NCBI GenBank assembly: GCA_033816765.1 | Contig: CM066290.1 | Coordinates: 3,100,001-3,164,000 of the forward strand | Source: Nothopassalora personata | Lineage: Eukaryota > Ascomycota > Dothideomycetes > Mycosphaerellales > Mycosphaerellaceae | Direction: 5' to 3' | Length of the DNA stretch: 64,000 nucleotides | In this document: positions 33,840-45,123 of the stretch, one piece after another | Numbering within the stretch: the stretch's first letter is position 1 | Layout of the letters: every line of letters starts with the position of its first letter | Notes under the pieces: generated by a model | The model's input: only the letters and a program-made list of their open reading frames with translations | The model's database searches: none | Told to the model about the DNA's origin: nothing | Made by a program: the position numbers and the translations under genes

Positions 33840-36159
33840 ATGAGTACCGGCTCGCCTAGCCACAATGAAGCAGATGGAGGCCAGCGACCTGCAAAGCGCA
33901 GGCGCGTTGCTCTGGCGTGTCGACCATGTCGAGAGCGCAAGAGCAAATGCGATGGATTCCAACCAACCTGCGAGACTTGCGTACAACAAGGCTCAGAATG
34001 CTCATATCCGCCCCAGATCTCCAAGAGCGATTTGCTGAGGCAGGAGGTCGTATGCATGGTAGAGAATCTCGAAGTGAGAATGGCAGGAATGGAGCGTCTC
34101 CTGGCGAACATCGCCAATAATCAAGCTGTGCCCGGAGTGGCAGCGAGACCCCTGGAGCCGGCCAGTACGAATCTGCGTCAAGCATCAGACGAGATTACGA
34201 TCCATGAAGATGCTCTCCAATCCGTTCTCGAGCGTGACCAAGAAACCGATGGCATTGGTATCGTGCCTAGCTCTTCGAGAGAAGACGCTTTCTTTGGTCC
34301 CTCTTCCAATATCGCGTTTGTGCGCCTAGTCTCACGCGCCTTGTACAAGGTCAACGAACGACAGAATGCATCCGGCAGAGCTCAGTCTAACAGTGCAGGC
34401 AATGCTGATGTTGCGAGCAACAACAACATCCGGCCAAGCACCAGGAGGCACGATGCTACCACAGGCGGCTTTCATGCCAGGAGACCAGGCGACGCTCCCA
34501 GGACGTTTTCAATCCCACCAGACGCGAAAGCGAGGGATCTGATTCGCGGCTTCTTCGTCAATTGCGGCTATATACATCCTTACATACATGAAGGGAGGTT
34601 CATGGAATCCTATGAGCAGGCCCACAGATCGCATTTCACAGAAGTCCGACGCAGCTGGCTCGCATTGCTTTACATCTTGTTCGCAATGGCGGTCAATTCC
34701 TGGCCGTATTGTGATACGCTGCGTGCTTTTCAAGACGAAGAAGCAGAGGCGTATTTCGAATTGGGCTCCGGTCTCTGCTTAGAGCAAGTGTTCGATAATA
34801 GCGGATCAAGCTTGGAAGTCGTCCAGTGCCTTATCGCCATCTCACTATACCTGCAAGGAACCCATAGCTCCAGTCGGAGTTGGATGTTTCATGGTATAGC
34901 ACTCCGACTTGCATATCAACTTGGCTTACACGCTGGAGGAGAACCAAAGAGCATGGACCCTATCGAATGCGAAGTGCGGGTCAGAGTGTGGTTCGGTGTC
35001 ATGCTTCTCGATCGTAACTTGTCCATGACACATGGGCGACCCTCGCAGGTCCCGGATATCGACCCAGCTGTTCGCCGCCCGCAGACGTATCTTGACTCAG
35101 CTCAGAGAGGCATACAACAGCAAGACGAGTCCTCTGTTGCATTCTTCAATGCTATGATCGATCTATCTGAGGTACTGTGCAAAACGATTGACAGTCTCTA
35201 CAGTGGCAATCGCGCTGGTCGTACAAGCTTTACGCTTGAGACCATAGCACAGGTATACAGGCTCGAGGGAGAGTTGACTGGGTGGACCAGCAAGCTGAAA
35301 TCTCAGCTGTCCATCATGAAGTCTAGCGAGCTTCCAAATCAGCCAGCATACCAAGATGAGCCTGTGGCACTGCTGATCAGGCGGCAGAGAACTGTCATCA
35401 CACTGCGATATCACAATGCACGCATCCTTCTGCATCGACCGGTTCTGGAAGGCTTGATGGATATATACCTGACGGCCGAACCAGATTATCAACACGCTCA
35501 GATCATGAGCAAAGCCGGAGCAAATTGTGTGGCTTCTACCGTAAGCAGCGCCGTGGAATGCGTGGAAATCGTACACTATCTTATGGCTGGCTCAGCTCAT
35601 GGCCATCAACAATTAGGAGCTTGGTGGTTTTCGGTGTACTACACTTTCAATGCGTGCTTGGCTATACTTGCTGGTCTCATTGTATCGCAGTCAGGAGCAC
35701 GCAGCGCCGAGCCGTTGACCAAGCAGGAGCAAGACTCAGCGTTCAAGGCGCTCCAGAAAGCCCTCGAAGTACTTGACTGCTTCGGTCCCTCGGTTCAGGG
35801 ACAATCTACAGTCACACGCTGCAGAGACTATCTCCTCGGTAGGCAGAACTGGCATTCTTCGTCATAGGCAGTGCTGATTTTTCGCAGAACTTGTTAGTAT
35901 TGCTGAGCCAATGCGAATCGGCTTCTCAGCAGCAAGAAACGCAGCATCATCAGCCTTCACGAACGGGGACTACGGAGCGAGCTATGGTTCTGCTAGCGCA
36001 TCGACATTGCCAATACCAGCTCCAGGCATGGCTTACATGGCACCATCGTCTCCGTTCAGGCAATTCTCATCGAACGCTGACTTGGAGAGCTTCCTGTTCC
36101 CAGTCGACATGCAGACATTCGGTGGTCACCTCGTGGGCATGGATCAGCCCTTCATTTGA
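33840..36159 (+). CDS. Zn2Cys6 transcription factor with fungal-specific domain
   Basis: Exons 33840-35838 and 35888-36159 (intron GTAGGC..CGCAG) give 756 aa. The start is the ATG at 33840 (MSTGSPSH). The DNA-binding binuclear cluster reads CRPCRERKSKCDGFQPTCETC and on to C-S-Y-P, the full CX2CX6CX6CX2CX6C spacing, preceded by a basic PAKRRRVALA. The middle-homology region follows: FVNCGYIHPYIHEGRF, SLYLQGTHSSSRSWMFHGI-like helix, HGRPSQVPDIDP and RYHNARILLHRPVL. The second exon adds a Ser/Ala-rich activation-type tail ending GGHLVGMDQPFI. It lies 498 bp upstream of an MFS exporter gene on the same strand, so it may control it; that link is inference. Confidence 0.92.
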
Positions 36160-36657
36160 GAAAGCCTCAAAAGCTGATGACACGGTTGAATGCCGCCGAG
36201 GGCTTCAATCCACCGGAAGCAGACGCATTGGCTCGAATGGGCCGGAGCGTAGCTATTTAGGACCGAGCGTGGCAATCTGTGGGAGGATGTAGCGCGTTGC
36301 GTAACCACTATCACCAGCCTGTCCCGATCCAACAGCCACGACGCAAGGTGTCGCCAGAGCTCGCTCGTAAGTCACCGCGCTTCAGCATACCCTTGACAAG
36401 GGTCGATAGTTGATCAGCAGTAGGAATTCTTTAGCTCAACTCGCTAGATCTGAAAGCCAAACGCCAACGACGAGCTAGCGGTATCAGCATCCGCGCTCAT
36501 GGGAAGACGTTCCGGAAACGCACACCACATCCACGGAATGCACAGTACCGAAGATCTCGTGTATACTTAAGCTTATAATGCTTTGCCGCAGAGCCGTACC
36601 TCTTGTTGCTGGCAGCTGTGTGCTTCCATCGATCTCGAAACCGTCAATCTCGAAAGA
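36160..36657. promoter_or_regulatory. Spacer between regulator and exporter genes
   Basis: About 500 bp that must hold the exporter promoter. Several CGG triplets, the half-sites used by Zn2Cys6 proteins, occur, but no clear symmetric site stands out. Confidence 0.35.
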
Positions 36658-38443
36658 ATGGAGGTAATCAGCCGAGTACTGTCTCGACCGCAGCTCAAAC
36701 CATACAGGACGAAAGGTCTGGTTGCGAAAGATATCCAGTTCGATGAAGAAGGCTTGCTCAAGTTCTCACCGGGGGATGTCGAGAACCCCAAGAACTGGTC
36801 TCGAGGAAGGAGATGGGTCATCACAGCAAGCTGCGTCGCACTGGTCGTGAACGGAAGCATGGCCTCTTCCTCGCCATCTGGCTGTTTAGCAAGCATCTCT
36901 GACGATCTCGGCGTCTCTCTGGAAGTCGCTCGACTGACAGTAACTCTCTTCGTCCTCGGCTTCTGCTCTGGTCCAGCATTGTGGGCTCCCCTCAGCGAGT
37001 ACTACGGACGGCGCAAGCCATTTATCGGCTGCTTCCTGGGTTACACCGCATTCACATTCTTGTGCGCATTTAGCCCGAACATTGCTGTGTTGCTCGTTGG
37101 CCGCTTCCTCTGCGGGACATTTATCAGTGGAGCGCTATCGAACACACCTGGTGTTTTCGCGGATCTATGGGGTCCGATTGAGAGGAACACCTGCATGATG
37201 CTGTTCGCTTGTACATTACAAATGGGACCCTCGATTGGGCCGGTGACGAGTGGTTTCTATCAGCTGAAACTCGACTGGCGATGGAATGTGAGTAAGATAT
37301 ACTCTGCTGATAACGTTGCCTTACTGACACGCCTCGACAGTTCTACCAGCTTCTGTGGCTCGCAGGCGGCTGCCTGTTGCTTCTACCATTGATCCCGGAA
37401 ACGCTACCTTCTCGTGTTCTCCTCAAAAAAGCTCAACGAATCCGCAAGTCCCAGATCCCGGGCTACGAAAACGTACGAGCACCACTCGAAGTAAAGGACC
37501 AGTCGCTGCTGGAGATCATTAAATTCGCGTCAACACGACCATGGGCTATCCTACTTGATCCGATCGCAGCGCTGATAGCTGTTTACATCACAGTCGTCTA
37601 CACGATGCTGTATATGCTCTTCACAATCTTTCCGATCGCCTTCATTCAGACTCGGGGATGGAATGCTGGAGTTGGACAGCTTCCGTTGCTATCCGTCTGT
37701 GTCGGGAATGTCATCGCCGGGCCATACATCCATTGGGACTCGCTAAGGCAACGGAAGAAAATTGCTGCTGGCCATGTACGCTGTGCTGAGGTGAGCTATC
37801 TCCTTGCCACCTACGAGGACTGTACTGACGGTGAAACCTACAGGATAGCCTGCCCGTAGCCATGACAGGAGCCGTCTGCTTCCCCGTCGGCATCTTCCTG
37901 CTTGGCTGGAGTGGCGCCTACGCAAGCGTACACTGGATCGTGCCCTGCATCGGCGGAGTCATTCTCGGCTTCACCATCACTGTCCTCTTTGTAGCGTTTC
38001 TTTCCTACCTGTCGGAGACGTACCTCATGTACGCAGCCTCAGCACAAGCCGGGAACCAGATCACTAGATCTGCCGTAGCAGCAGCGGCTCCTCTCTTCAC
38101 TCATCAGATGTTTGCGGCTCTCGGGATGGGTGGCGGAGCATCACTTATCGGTGGAATTGCAATACTATTGATGCCGATACCGTTTGTGTTCTACAAGTAC
38201 GGTGGAAGGATCAGAAGCAAGTCCAAGTTCGCTCCCACTGATGCGCGCGATACACAGAAGCGAGGAGATGAAGAAGAAGCGCAGGACCCAGCCACAGGAC
38301 AGAAAACAGAAGCCGAGCGGGTATCGCCACCAGGAGAAGAGCAGGAAGAGGCCGAAGAACTACGCTCAGATAGTGACAGCGGAGATGATGACTCTCACGA
38401 GAAGGGCGAGATAGAAGAACAGGGCGAAAAATCTCCAGTGTAG
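36658..38443 (+). CDS. MFS drug:H+ antiporter-like exporter (DHA1 type)
   Basis: Exons 36658-37287, 37341-37790 and 37844-38443 give 559 aa. A plasma-membrane proton antiporter exporting small molecules is expected. The N-terminus has the fungal DHA1 mark DVENPKNWSRGRRW before TM1. The MFS loop motif after TM2 is seen as APLSEYYGRRKP, and motif C-like GPSIGPVTSGFY lies in TM5. About twelve membrane segments follow, and the C-terminus is a 90-residue acidic/charged tail (GDEEEAQDPATG, SDSDSGDDDSHEKGE), longer than usual. The open frame extends upstream of the first ATG without another Met, so 36658 is chosen. It is adjacent to a Zn2Cys6 gene, a pairing often found in resistance or metabolite clusters. 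Confidence 0.9.
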
Positions 38444-39348
38444 CGTGCTAGCTAGCGACGTGTCAACGATACACATCTTCACGCCCACTGCACATCGGAA
38501 CAAGCATCCTTTATCAGTGCTCACGTGACATCTCCAGGGATGACGACCGTGTGCTCATCAACTCGGTATCGTGTCAGTCAGGCTGTCCTCCGCTCTTCCG
38601 AAAGTCCCATTTCAGCGCTTTATTAGCAGTCCCTCGATATCTCCATTAGGCGTCATTGCGGTGTCGCGTAGGGTCGACTCTTCGGCCTGAGATGCCAGAT
38701 TTGGTGGCTGGTACTGCTTACGTAGCATCTTCAGAGGAGAGGGAAAACGGCAGCAGCCGCTAAGAATTAGGTGACTTCAATCAATTGGCGACACCAGCGA
38801 CCCCACAATAGTGTCGCTGGTATCAAGAAGAAAAGTTGAGAAAGGGATACCACTCGCTTACATGTAATAAGAACGTCGCTCGTTATACCTATCGGCAGTT
38901 GTCTCCAAGTAGAACTATACTGTAGGCGGCCACCCCTGTTGTCAAATGCCGCCGCTCGAAATTACGCGCTCCGATGCAAGCTTCACGGCAGTCGGATACG
39001 GCGAAGCTTGCGAGTGGGTCTTGGTATGGCGCTGATGTGGAAGAAGTTCCCGGCCGGGAAAGGATTCCGGAGAAGTGTCCCGGGTGACGATGGTGAGGTG
39101 TTTCTGTTGGAAAGTCTGCGTACTGTTCAATATATGCGAGATGTCCCTGCTGTCGGTGTGTCAGCCCTTTGGCGGGTCATTGGTGGACATGTGGGCCGTT
39201 CGGTCGCTCTAGGTACGTGAAGGCGCAGAACATATTGGTATGTTTGCAAGAACTTCATGGAGTCCAGCGCGTTGACTCCTTGACTCATTGACATTGTGGT
39301 ATCTTTGTTAACCCGCTCAACAACGCCAGACTCCTCGACACATAGTAC
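38444..39348. other. Intergenic between convergent genes
   Basis: About 900 bp between the exporter (+) and the hydrolase (-) 3' ends. No gene, RNA or repeat recognised. Confidence 0.5.
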
Positions 39349-40587
39349 CTAGTGTGACTTGAGCCACTTCAGGAGCTGCTGGAAAGCTTCAGACTGCTTC
39401 TGCTTGATGTTGCTGTCCTCGTAGTCTCCCAACACCGCAAAGCCATGCGGTACATCGGGGTAGACCTGAACTTCATGCTCGATGCCCTTCTCTTGCAGCT
39501 TCTTGACTCCTGCTTCGCGAATGTTATCCGGAAACAAGCTGTCCTGCTCGACTGCCACGATTGCGAGTGGGACTTTGCAGTTCTCCAGATCTGTGACTGT
39601 AATCTGAGTGCCGTGTGCAATGGCTCCCACCTTTATCTGTGGTCCCTTCTTGACCATGCCTTCCTCCGCTTGCGTCTCTGCTGATCGTTGTCCGGCTGCT
39701 ACGTCGGCGTGGAGCTCGGAGCCAAGTAGGAGAGTATACTTCGCACCGAAGCAGTAGCCGACAGCGTATATGCCTCCTCCGTGTGCGACTGCGTCGGCAA
39801 ACTCCTCCTTGACTGAATCGATGACTTTGTTCAGAATCGGCAGGACCTTCTCTGGGGTGTGACGAGCCAGCCACATGTCGATCGTGAAGGACTTGGCGAC
39901 GGAGGCTACACCGAGCTTCAACTGCTCAATCACGCTTGGGTTCTCCTCGGCGGCAGCTGTCTGGGTGGTGGAGATGGATGAGGCTGGGTCGCCTGCGAAT
40001 CTGGAGATCAAGAGTGATTAGACGGGTCAGAGACTGTGCACTTCGTTGATCGACACGTACTGATCTGGCATAACAACCAGGAAGCCCTCAGCAGCATACT
40101 TGTCGGCCTGGAGCTGGTTGTTGGTGGAGCGGATGCCCGTGCCTCCCGTGAGGAGCAGGAGCAGCTTGGAAGGAGCATGTGGATAGTCTGACGGCTTCGA
40201 GATGTAGACGTCAACATCGTTGAGCTTAGCTATTTCCTATGGCCGTCACGTCTCAGCAGGGGTGTCTCGCAGGGGGGGTGTCAGGCTCGATCATACTCCG
40301 GTGGACTGCTCGCCGGCCGCTGTGCTCAGTCAGCCTTCTGTTCGCTTTGAGTCTGATATACAGCTATGTGTGCAGGAGGAAGTACGTGTAGGACGATCGG
40401 TATCGGTGGTGCAGTGTTTCTACTGGCCGTCAACACTGATACTGGCTGGACACGGTGTCTTTGCGCGTTCGAGCTTACATACTCCCATGCTCGCCGCGCC
40501 TTGGTCAGGCTTCGAGTCGCCCACGACGCGACTCTGTTCCTGGGCATCGCTCTCTGGAGCTCGGGTGGCTACGTCTTCGTCTGCCAT
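39349..40587 (-). CDS. Dienelactone hydrolase family protein (5' exons uncertain)
   Basis: Alpha/beta-hydrolase of the dienelactone hydrolase family. Secure minus-strand exons are 40236-40061 and 40000-39349. A preceding short exon ending at 40297 (AAGEQSTG) is well supported by phase and donor GTATGA. The most upstream coding piece starts with the ATG at 40587 (MADEDVATRAPES), but its joining is unresolved. The nucleophile elbow is GYCFGAKYTLLL (Cys in G-x-C-x-G), with His in PHGFAVLGD and Asp upstream in VAVEQDSLFP, matching the Cys-Asp-His triad of the family. Typical roles are ring-cleavage product or ester hydrolysis in the cytosol; the substrate is unknown. It could take part in the same neighbourhood as the nearby reductase and exporter. 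Confidence 0.85.
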
Positions 40588-41025
40588 CCTGATCGTTGCT
40601 GGTAGTGTGAGAGCGAAGACGCGTTGATTCGTGAGGGTTCCAGCACAGTGCACGTTGCGGTGAACAACGCGTCTGATGGTGCAATGAGGGGTCGGTCCTG
40701 TGCCATCTCGATTGTATGGTTGGTTTTTGTACACGACACGCTAGTGGAAGATCCTTGACTATGCATAAAGGCGTTGAAGCGAGGGAGGCGCGTCGATGAT
40801 GCAGAAATATCAACTTGCACAATATCTGGACTGTCATGTCATCGGTATTGCTGGGTGTACGCAGACATGAGGCAACGTCTCGACCGGCGTGTTGCGCCAG
40901 CACGCAACAGCACGACCAGACTAAACTCATTGCCGCCGCCCGCCTCGTAATATTCATATTCACCACCACCTATTCACCACCACACAACCTATAGCTCGGA
41001 TGTGAGAGAGCGTGCGACAGCGGCG
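40588..41025. other. Intergenic
   Basis: About 440 bp upstream of the hydrolase gene; no feature before the minisatellite. Confidence 0.4.
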
Positions 41026-41161
41026 CGTAGCTGTATCATTGTATGAGAGGCACAAGACGCGGCGCGTAGCTATAGCATTGGTAGCTATAGCATTGGTAGC
41101 TATAGCATTGGTAGCTATAGCATTGGTAGCTATAGCATTGTATGAGAGGCACAAGACGCGG
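41026..41161 (+). repeat. 15-bp minisatellite flanked by a 21-bp direct repeat
   Basis: Five perfect head-to-tail copies of GTAGCTATAGCATTG occupy 41066-41140. A variant copy (GTAGCTGTATCATTG) precedes at about 41027-41041, and TATGAGAGGCACAAGACGCG occurs both between the variant and the array (41042) and directly after the array (41141). The unit contains the palindrome TAGCTA. It lies about 260 bp upstream of the next gene's likely start. Confidence 0.9.
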
Positions 41162-41418
41162 TTCGAGTCGATCGCATCGTGCGTGAGCCTCTGAGAGCAT
41201 GGCACATCCAGGCGTTGTCGCACGAGAGACAAATCGCAGACAAGTCGTAGCATGTGAGACCAAGCTGAGCTCAGTCTTAAGAACAAGGTGAGATGTGCAT
41301 GTGTGAACAAAGCTGCCTGTCTCCCAGCAAGCACCGCAAGTATTCCTACTTACAACCATCACCATCCGCACCAGCACATATCAAGCCAACACGACTCCGC
41401 CCTGCGGACCCGCGAAAT

Positions 41419-42381
41419 ATGACTGTGAAGCCGGATCTGATGCTTGTGAGTCAGGTGGAACAGTCAGTCGTCAACCTCATCTGTTTCTACGAGGTATTCG
41501 GCCACATCCACGCCAAAGATGTGAAAGAGTCTTGGATCCAGCTGCTGCTCTGCCTAGACATCTTCGACTACAGAGGCCGGCCTTTGTGCAGATTCTGGAC
41601 GGATGATGCCGGTCTTGATGCAGAGTCTTTGCGACAATACGGCCATGATGGACAGATCAGATGTTGCCACTACCTCGACATCAGCCTCGACGTCAAGCAC
41701 AACGAGTTACTCAGCGGCGCTTTTCGACAATTCTACATCGACGCCAGTGATCCGCTCATTGAGCGACAAGGTGACTCGGCTCTTCTCGATGCTATCACAG
41801 CATTCGCCGCATATGTGTGCTGCGTCGAGCATAAGAACAGCAAGAAACGCATGGGGACTCTAGCTCAAGAGCTCCTGCCTATCGTCAAGAAGTGGCGGAG
41901 GCAATACGTCTTCTGCGAGACTCCTGAGCCAGATTTGGTCGTGGATGCTGTGGAATTGGACCCGCCTGGCCGGGTATCGGGAATCTTCAACAGGCGCCTG
42001 AAGAAGCAGACCAAGAAACAGCAGAGGAGCCGAAGCGGCTCGCCTTCGTCGGGTGAAGAGTCTTTCGATGCGTCGTTGACCCCGGAAAAGCCACTGAGAC
42101 CGGTCTCTTCAGCCCACGACCTCTTGATGGTTCCACGGCGCGGCCTATCCAACGCATCAGCTTGGAGCGTGACCGAGAGAGGCAGGAGTCGCAAGGCGCA
42201 TTTTGCCTCCATCGGCGTGAAGACTCAAGCCTTCTTCAAGTCCACCGGATTGGGTTCGGGAAGGTCAACGAATGCCAAATCGAGCACATGGACCGTAAGT
42301 CGTCCGTTGAGCACGATTCAAGCTGGAGGGAGCCATGATAGCATGTCGCATCGCAGATCAATATCGGCACGCATCGACTAG
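41419..42381 (+). CDS. Unrecognised protein with N-terminal globular domain and basic Ser-rich tail
   Basis: Single exon; the likely start is the ATG at 41419 (MTVKPDLMLVSQ), giving 320 aa. An earlier in-frame ATG at 41293 would add 42 residues of unlikely composition. Residues 1-160 look globular (QSVVNLICFYEVFGHIHAKD, LLLCLDIFDYRGRPLCRFW). From about 180 the sequence is low complexity with a basic patch (NRRLKKQTKKQQRSRSGS) and SP/TP sites. No family is recognised. It shares about 0.8 kb of upstream DNA, including the minisatellite, with the divergent hydrolase gene. Confidence 0.65.
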   Translation: MTVKPDLMLVSQVEQSVVNLICFYEVFGHIHAKDVKESWIQLLLCLDIFDYRGRPLCRFWTDDAGLDAESLRQYGHDGQIRCCHYLDISLDVKHNELLSGAFRQFYIDASDPLIERQGDSALLDAITAFAAYVCCVEHKNSKKRMGTLAQELLPIVKKWRRQYVFCETPEPDLVVDAVELDPPGRVSGIFNRRLKKQTKKQQRSRSGSPSSGEESFDASLTPEKPLRPVSSAHDLLMVPRRGLSNASAWSVTERGRSRKAHFASIGVKTQAFFKSTGLGSGRSTNAKSSTWTVSRPLSTIQAGGSHDSMSHRRSISARID

Positions 42382-42534
42382 GTCGTTAGGCTACTTTCGA
42401 GGCATAGCGAGGTGATGATTCGAGCTGAGGCGAAGCGCGTGAGGACATGAAAATCGGGTTAATCCTTATGCGAGGTTTTACGTCAGTCGAGGATTGTGCA
42501 GCTCTATTCTCTATCAAAGCTCTCTCGGCTTCAC

Positions 42535-43383
42535 TCACACACCACCGGTGCCCGTACTCTCCGTAATCCCGCCGTCGACGACGAGCGCATGACTGGTGAC
42601 ATACTTCGCAGCGTCACTACTCAGGAACACAACCGCATTAGCAACATCGAGTCCATCTCCCATCCGTCCCATCGGTACATTGTGCTGCGTGATCTTCCTT
42701 GCGACTTCCTGGTCCTCCGGCTTATCACTTTCCGCCAAATTCTCAACGAGCGGCGTATACATTAATCCAGGCACCACGCAATTGAATCTGATTCCTTTGG
42801 CGCCATACATACACCCTGAGGCTTTCGTGTACTGAATGACTGCCGCTTTCGCTGTAGCGTAGCCAATCTGAGGCTTGCCAATGTACCGCATCGCGGTTAT
42901 GGAGGCGTTGTTGACGATTGCTCCAGAGCCTTGCTTCTCCATAATCGGAATGACCAGTCGACAACATCGAAAGACGCTGTTGAGGTTCAGATCAAGCATT
43001 CTTTGCCATGCTTCCTCAGACAACGTTCCTGGATCTCCTGGTGCGGTCATTCCAACGTTGTTGTAGAGGATATCGATTCGACCATGCTTGTCGACCGCAG
43101 CTTTGACGAATGCTTCGACATCCTGGACTAAGGTCATATCGGCACTCATTACATCGATTATAGCGTGGGGATTATCTTGCAGCAGGCGCTTTTTGGTATA
43201 ATTCGCTGCATTGAGGTTGACATCACAGCCGACTATCTTCACGCCATTGTGAGACAGGACGCGGGCTGTTGCTGCTCCATTGCCCCATGTATCGGAATCT
43301 GGACGGCCGACTTGCCCTATACCGGTGACGAGGGCGACTTTGCCTTTGAGGTCTGGGTAGGTGGGGAAGTTGGCGGTCATCAT
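42535..43383 (-). CDS. Short-chain dehydrogenase/reductase
   Basis: 282-aa classical SDR using NAD(P)H. Seen: cofactor motif VALVTGIGQVG near residue 16, acidic residue region VGCDVNLNAA, NNVG (YNNVGMTAPGD) at about 112, catalytic Ser in NNASITAMRY and the YATAK active-site Tyr-x3-Lys at about 185, followed by CVVPGLMYTPLV and the C-terminal LVVDGGITESTG. The TGIGQVG variant of the usual TGxxxGxG lacks one glycine spacing feature but keeps the turn. The substrate cannot be told; the family includes alcohol, sugar and 3-oxoacyl reductases. Single exon. Confidence 0.9.
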   Translation of the reverse strand: MMTANFPTYPDLKGKVALVTGIGQVGRPDSDTWGNGAATARVLSHNGVKIVGCDVNLNAANYTKKRLLQDNPHAIIDVMSADMTLVQDVEAFVKAAVDKHGRIDILYNNVGMTAPGDPGTLSEEAWQRMLDLNLNSVFRCCRLVIPIMEKQGSGAIVNNASITAMRYIGKPQIGYATAKAAVIQYTKASGCMYGAKGIRFNCVVPGLMYTPLVENLAESDKPEDQEVARKITQHNVPMGRMGDGLDVANAVVFLSSDAAKYVTSHALVVDGGITESTGTGGV

Positions 43384-43966
43384 GGAGTCCTGATGCGAAA
43401 GGCAAAATGTGTTCAGTAGAGAAGAGTGAAATCAAAGTACCTGTAGATGATCAACGTGAGGTCTCGAAACCTCGAGACGAGCATTTGGCAGAATCAGGTC
43501 TTGTTCAGTCGAGAGGCAGGTAGTCCGACGCCTTTACGGGAGGGCATCTCTGCGGACGAGTGAGGGGTGGGGTAATGAGGTGTGAGCAAGTGCAGGCCCA
43601 AGGACATCGATAGCAGCAGCGTACTGTTCAAGAATCAGAACTCCGTCCTTGAAGCGATGTCGGCTTGTGCTTCGTTGGAGACGCCAATGAAGAGCCTGGT
43701 TGTGCATTGTGTCCAAGAAAGAATGGAACATTGCATCGAGGTGAAGTCGATCGTCATCGGCACGGACCAGGTCTTCATCTTCTTCTTCTTTCCCACACCC
43801 TTCCTAGCCATATATATCTTAGAAGGTATGCCGGCCTCGGTGCATAGGTAGTACCTCTCAATGCTGACATCTTTACACATTCGCTGCACTTCAAGCAGAA
43901 ACCTTCCCCTTCGATACACATCCTTCCCAACGGCAAGACCCAATCATATCTACCAGCACTGTCAGG
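43384..43966. other. Divergent intergenic region
   Basis: About 580 bp between the divergent SDR and DUF1907 genes. It holds both promoters; nothing else recognised. Confidence 0.5.
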
Positions 43967-44956
43967 ATGATGAAGACAACGCAGCACCTACTGTCTCCTC
44001 CCTCTTTGGACGAGCTCGTGGCTGTTCTCACACCTCGACTGGAAACGAACTTTGAGAGAGCAAAAGTGAGCGTGGAGCCATGCCCAGATCTGCGGAAGGC
44101 GCCCTACTACCTTGCCACGGAAGGCATCTCTGGTGACGAGCGCGTAGCAGACATTGGCGGTCAGCCCAATCTCTTCCCGGAACCGAGACTTGAATGCACC
44201 TACTCACTGATCTCCATCGCGAAGGAGATGCAGATGAGCTCAGAGCGAGGACAGCTACTCGGAGCAGGAGCCGGTCCATTCCATGACATTGGCATGAACT
44301 CGGAACTGGCGGCCAACCTCAGTTGGGAGAGCAGCTTCGATAATGTCAAGAACCTCACCTATTACACGAAATTCAATGGAAGTAATGGCACTCACGCTAC
44401 AGTCTGCGAGCCAAGTCCCAATGCAAACTGTGCTTTGATGATGAACTTGTACGGATCAGCTGGAAAGCCAGGATCAGTGTTGAAGATTACCGCCCGCTCA
44501 CGCAAAGGGGACTTCAAGAGCTTTACCGAGTGCGTTCGACGGGCGTTGGCAGACAAATACGGAGACGAACGTCCTATTAGCGTGGGCGGGATGTTCCTGA
44601 TCAAGACAGGCAAGGCACGTTTCCATGTAATGCCGGACTTCCCAGCTACGAATGGTCCACCATTCAAGGATTCGAAGCAGCTCAATGACTGGTTGACGTA
44701 CCATGACTTTGAGGCCCCTATTGTTTGCTTGACAGTATTCCACTCGGCGGATCCTGGGAAGAAGATTGGTCTGCGCATGGAACATACTCATTGCTTCTCG
44801 GTTGATGGTGGTAATCGTGGCGGACACTATCACTATGATCTGATGGCTGGTGACGGTGTGGAAGAGGTGGAGTACGAGGCATACTTCAATGTGGCCCAGA
44901 CTCTCTACCGCATCGACAAGCCTGAGGTGACCCTGGAGCGGGATCTGCATGACTGA
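43967..44956 (+). CDS. C11orf54/DUF1907-family putative Zn-dependent ester hydrolase
   Basis: 329-aa single-exon protein of the family of human C11orf54 (ester hydrolase). The diagnostic C-terminal metal motif is present: MEHTHCFSVDGGNRGGHYHY, with His residues of HTH and HYHYD placed to bind zinc. Other blocks are VADIGGQPNLFPEP near residue 60 and LLGAGAGPFHDIGMNSEL near 98. The length matches the family. The human protein shows esterase activity in vitro; the natural substrate and role in fungi are unknown. It starts 583 bp from a divergent SDR gene. Confidence 0.92.
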   Translation: MMKTTQHLLSPPSLDELVAVLTPRLETNFERAKVSVEPCPDLRKAPYYLATEGISGDERVADIGGQPNLFPEPRLECTYSLISIAKEMQMSSERGQLLGAGAGPFHDIGMNSELAANLSWESSFDNVKNLTYYTKFNGSNGTHATVCEPSPNANCALMMNLYGSAGKPGSVLKITARSRKGDFKSFTECVRRALADKYGDERPISVGGMFLIKTGKARFHVMPDFPATNGPPFKDSKQLNDWLTYHDFEAPIVCLTVFHSADPGKKIGLRMEHTHCFSVDGGNRGGHYHYDLMAGDGVEEVEYEAYFNVAQTLYRIDKPEVTLERDLHD

Positions 44957-45123
44957 AGGGAGGATGACATACCGAGCGGGCATTTGCTTGCGACAAAAGC
45001 CCGCCGCCGCTGAATTGTAAATCCTTTAGGGGCCTTTCCTGCAGCCTAGTTTACTGCAGCAAACAGCTGGTCACTCTATCTGAAGAGTTGGATTCATGGT
45101 TGCAGCACACATTCACCATCAAC

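Noticed and set aside
41036..41377. Minus-strand ORF with YQCYS repeats
   Set aside because: It is only the translated 15-bp minisatellite.
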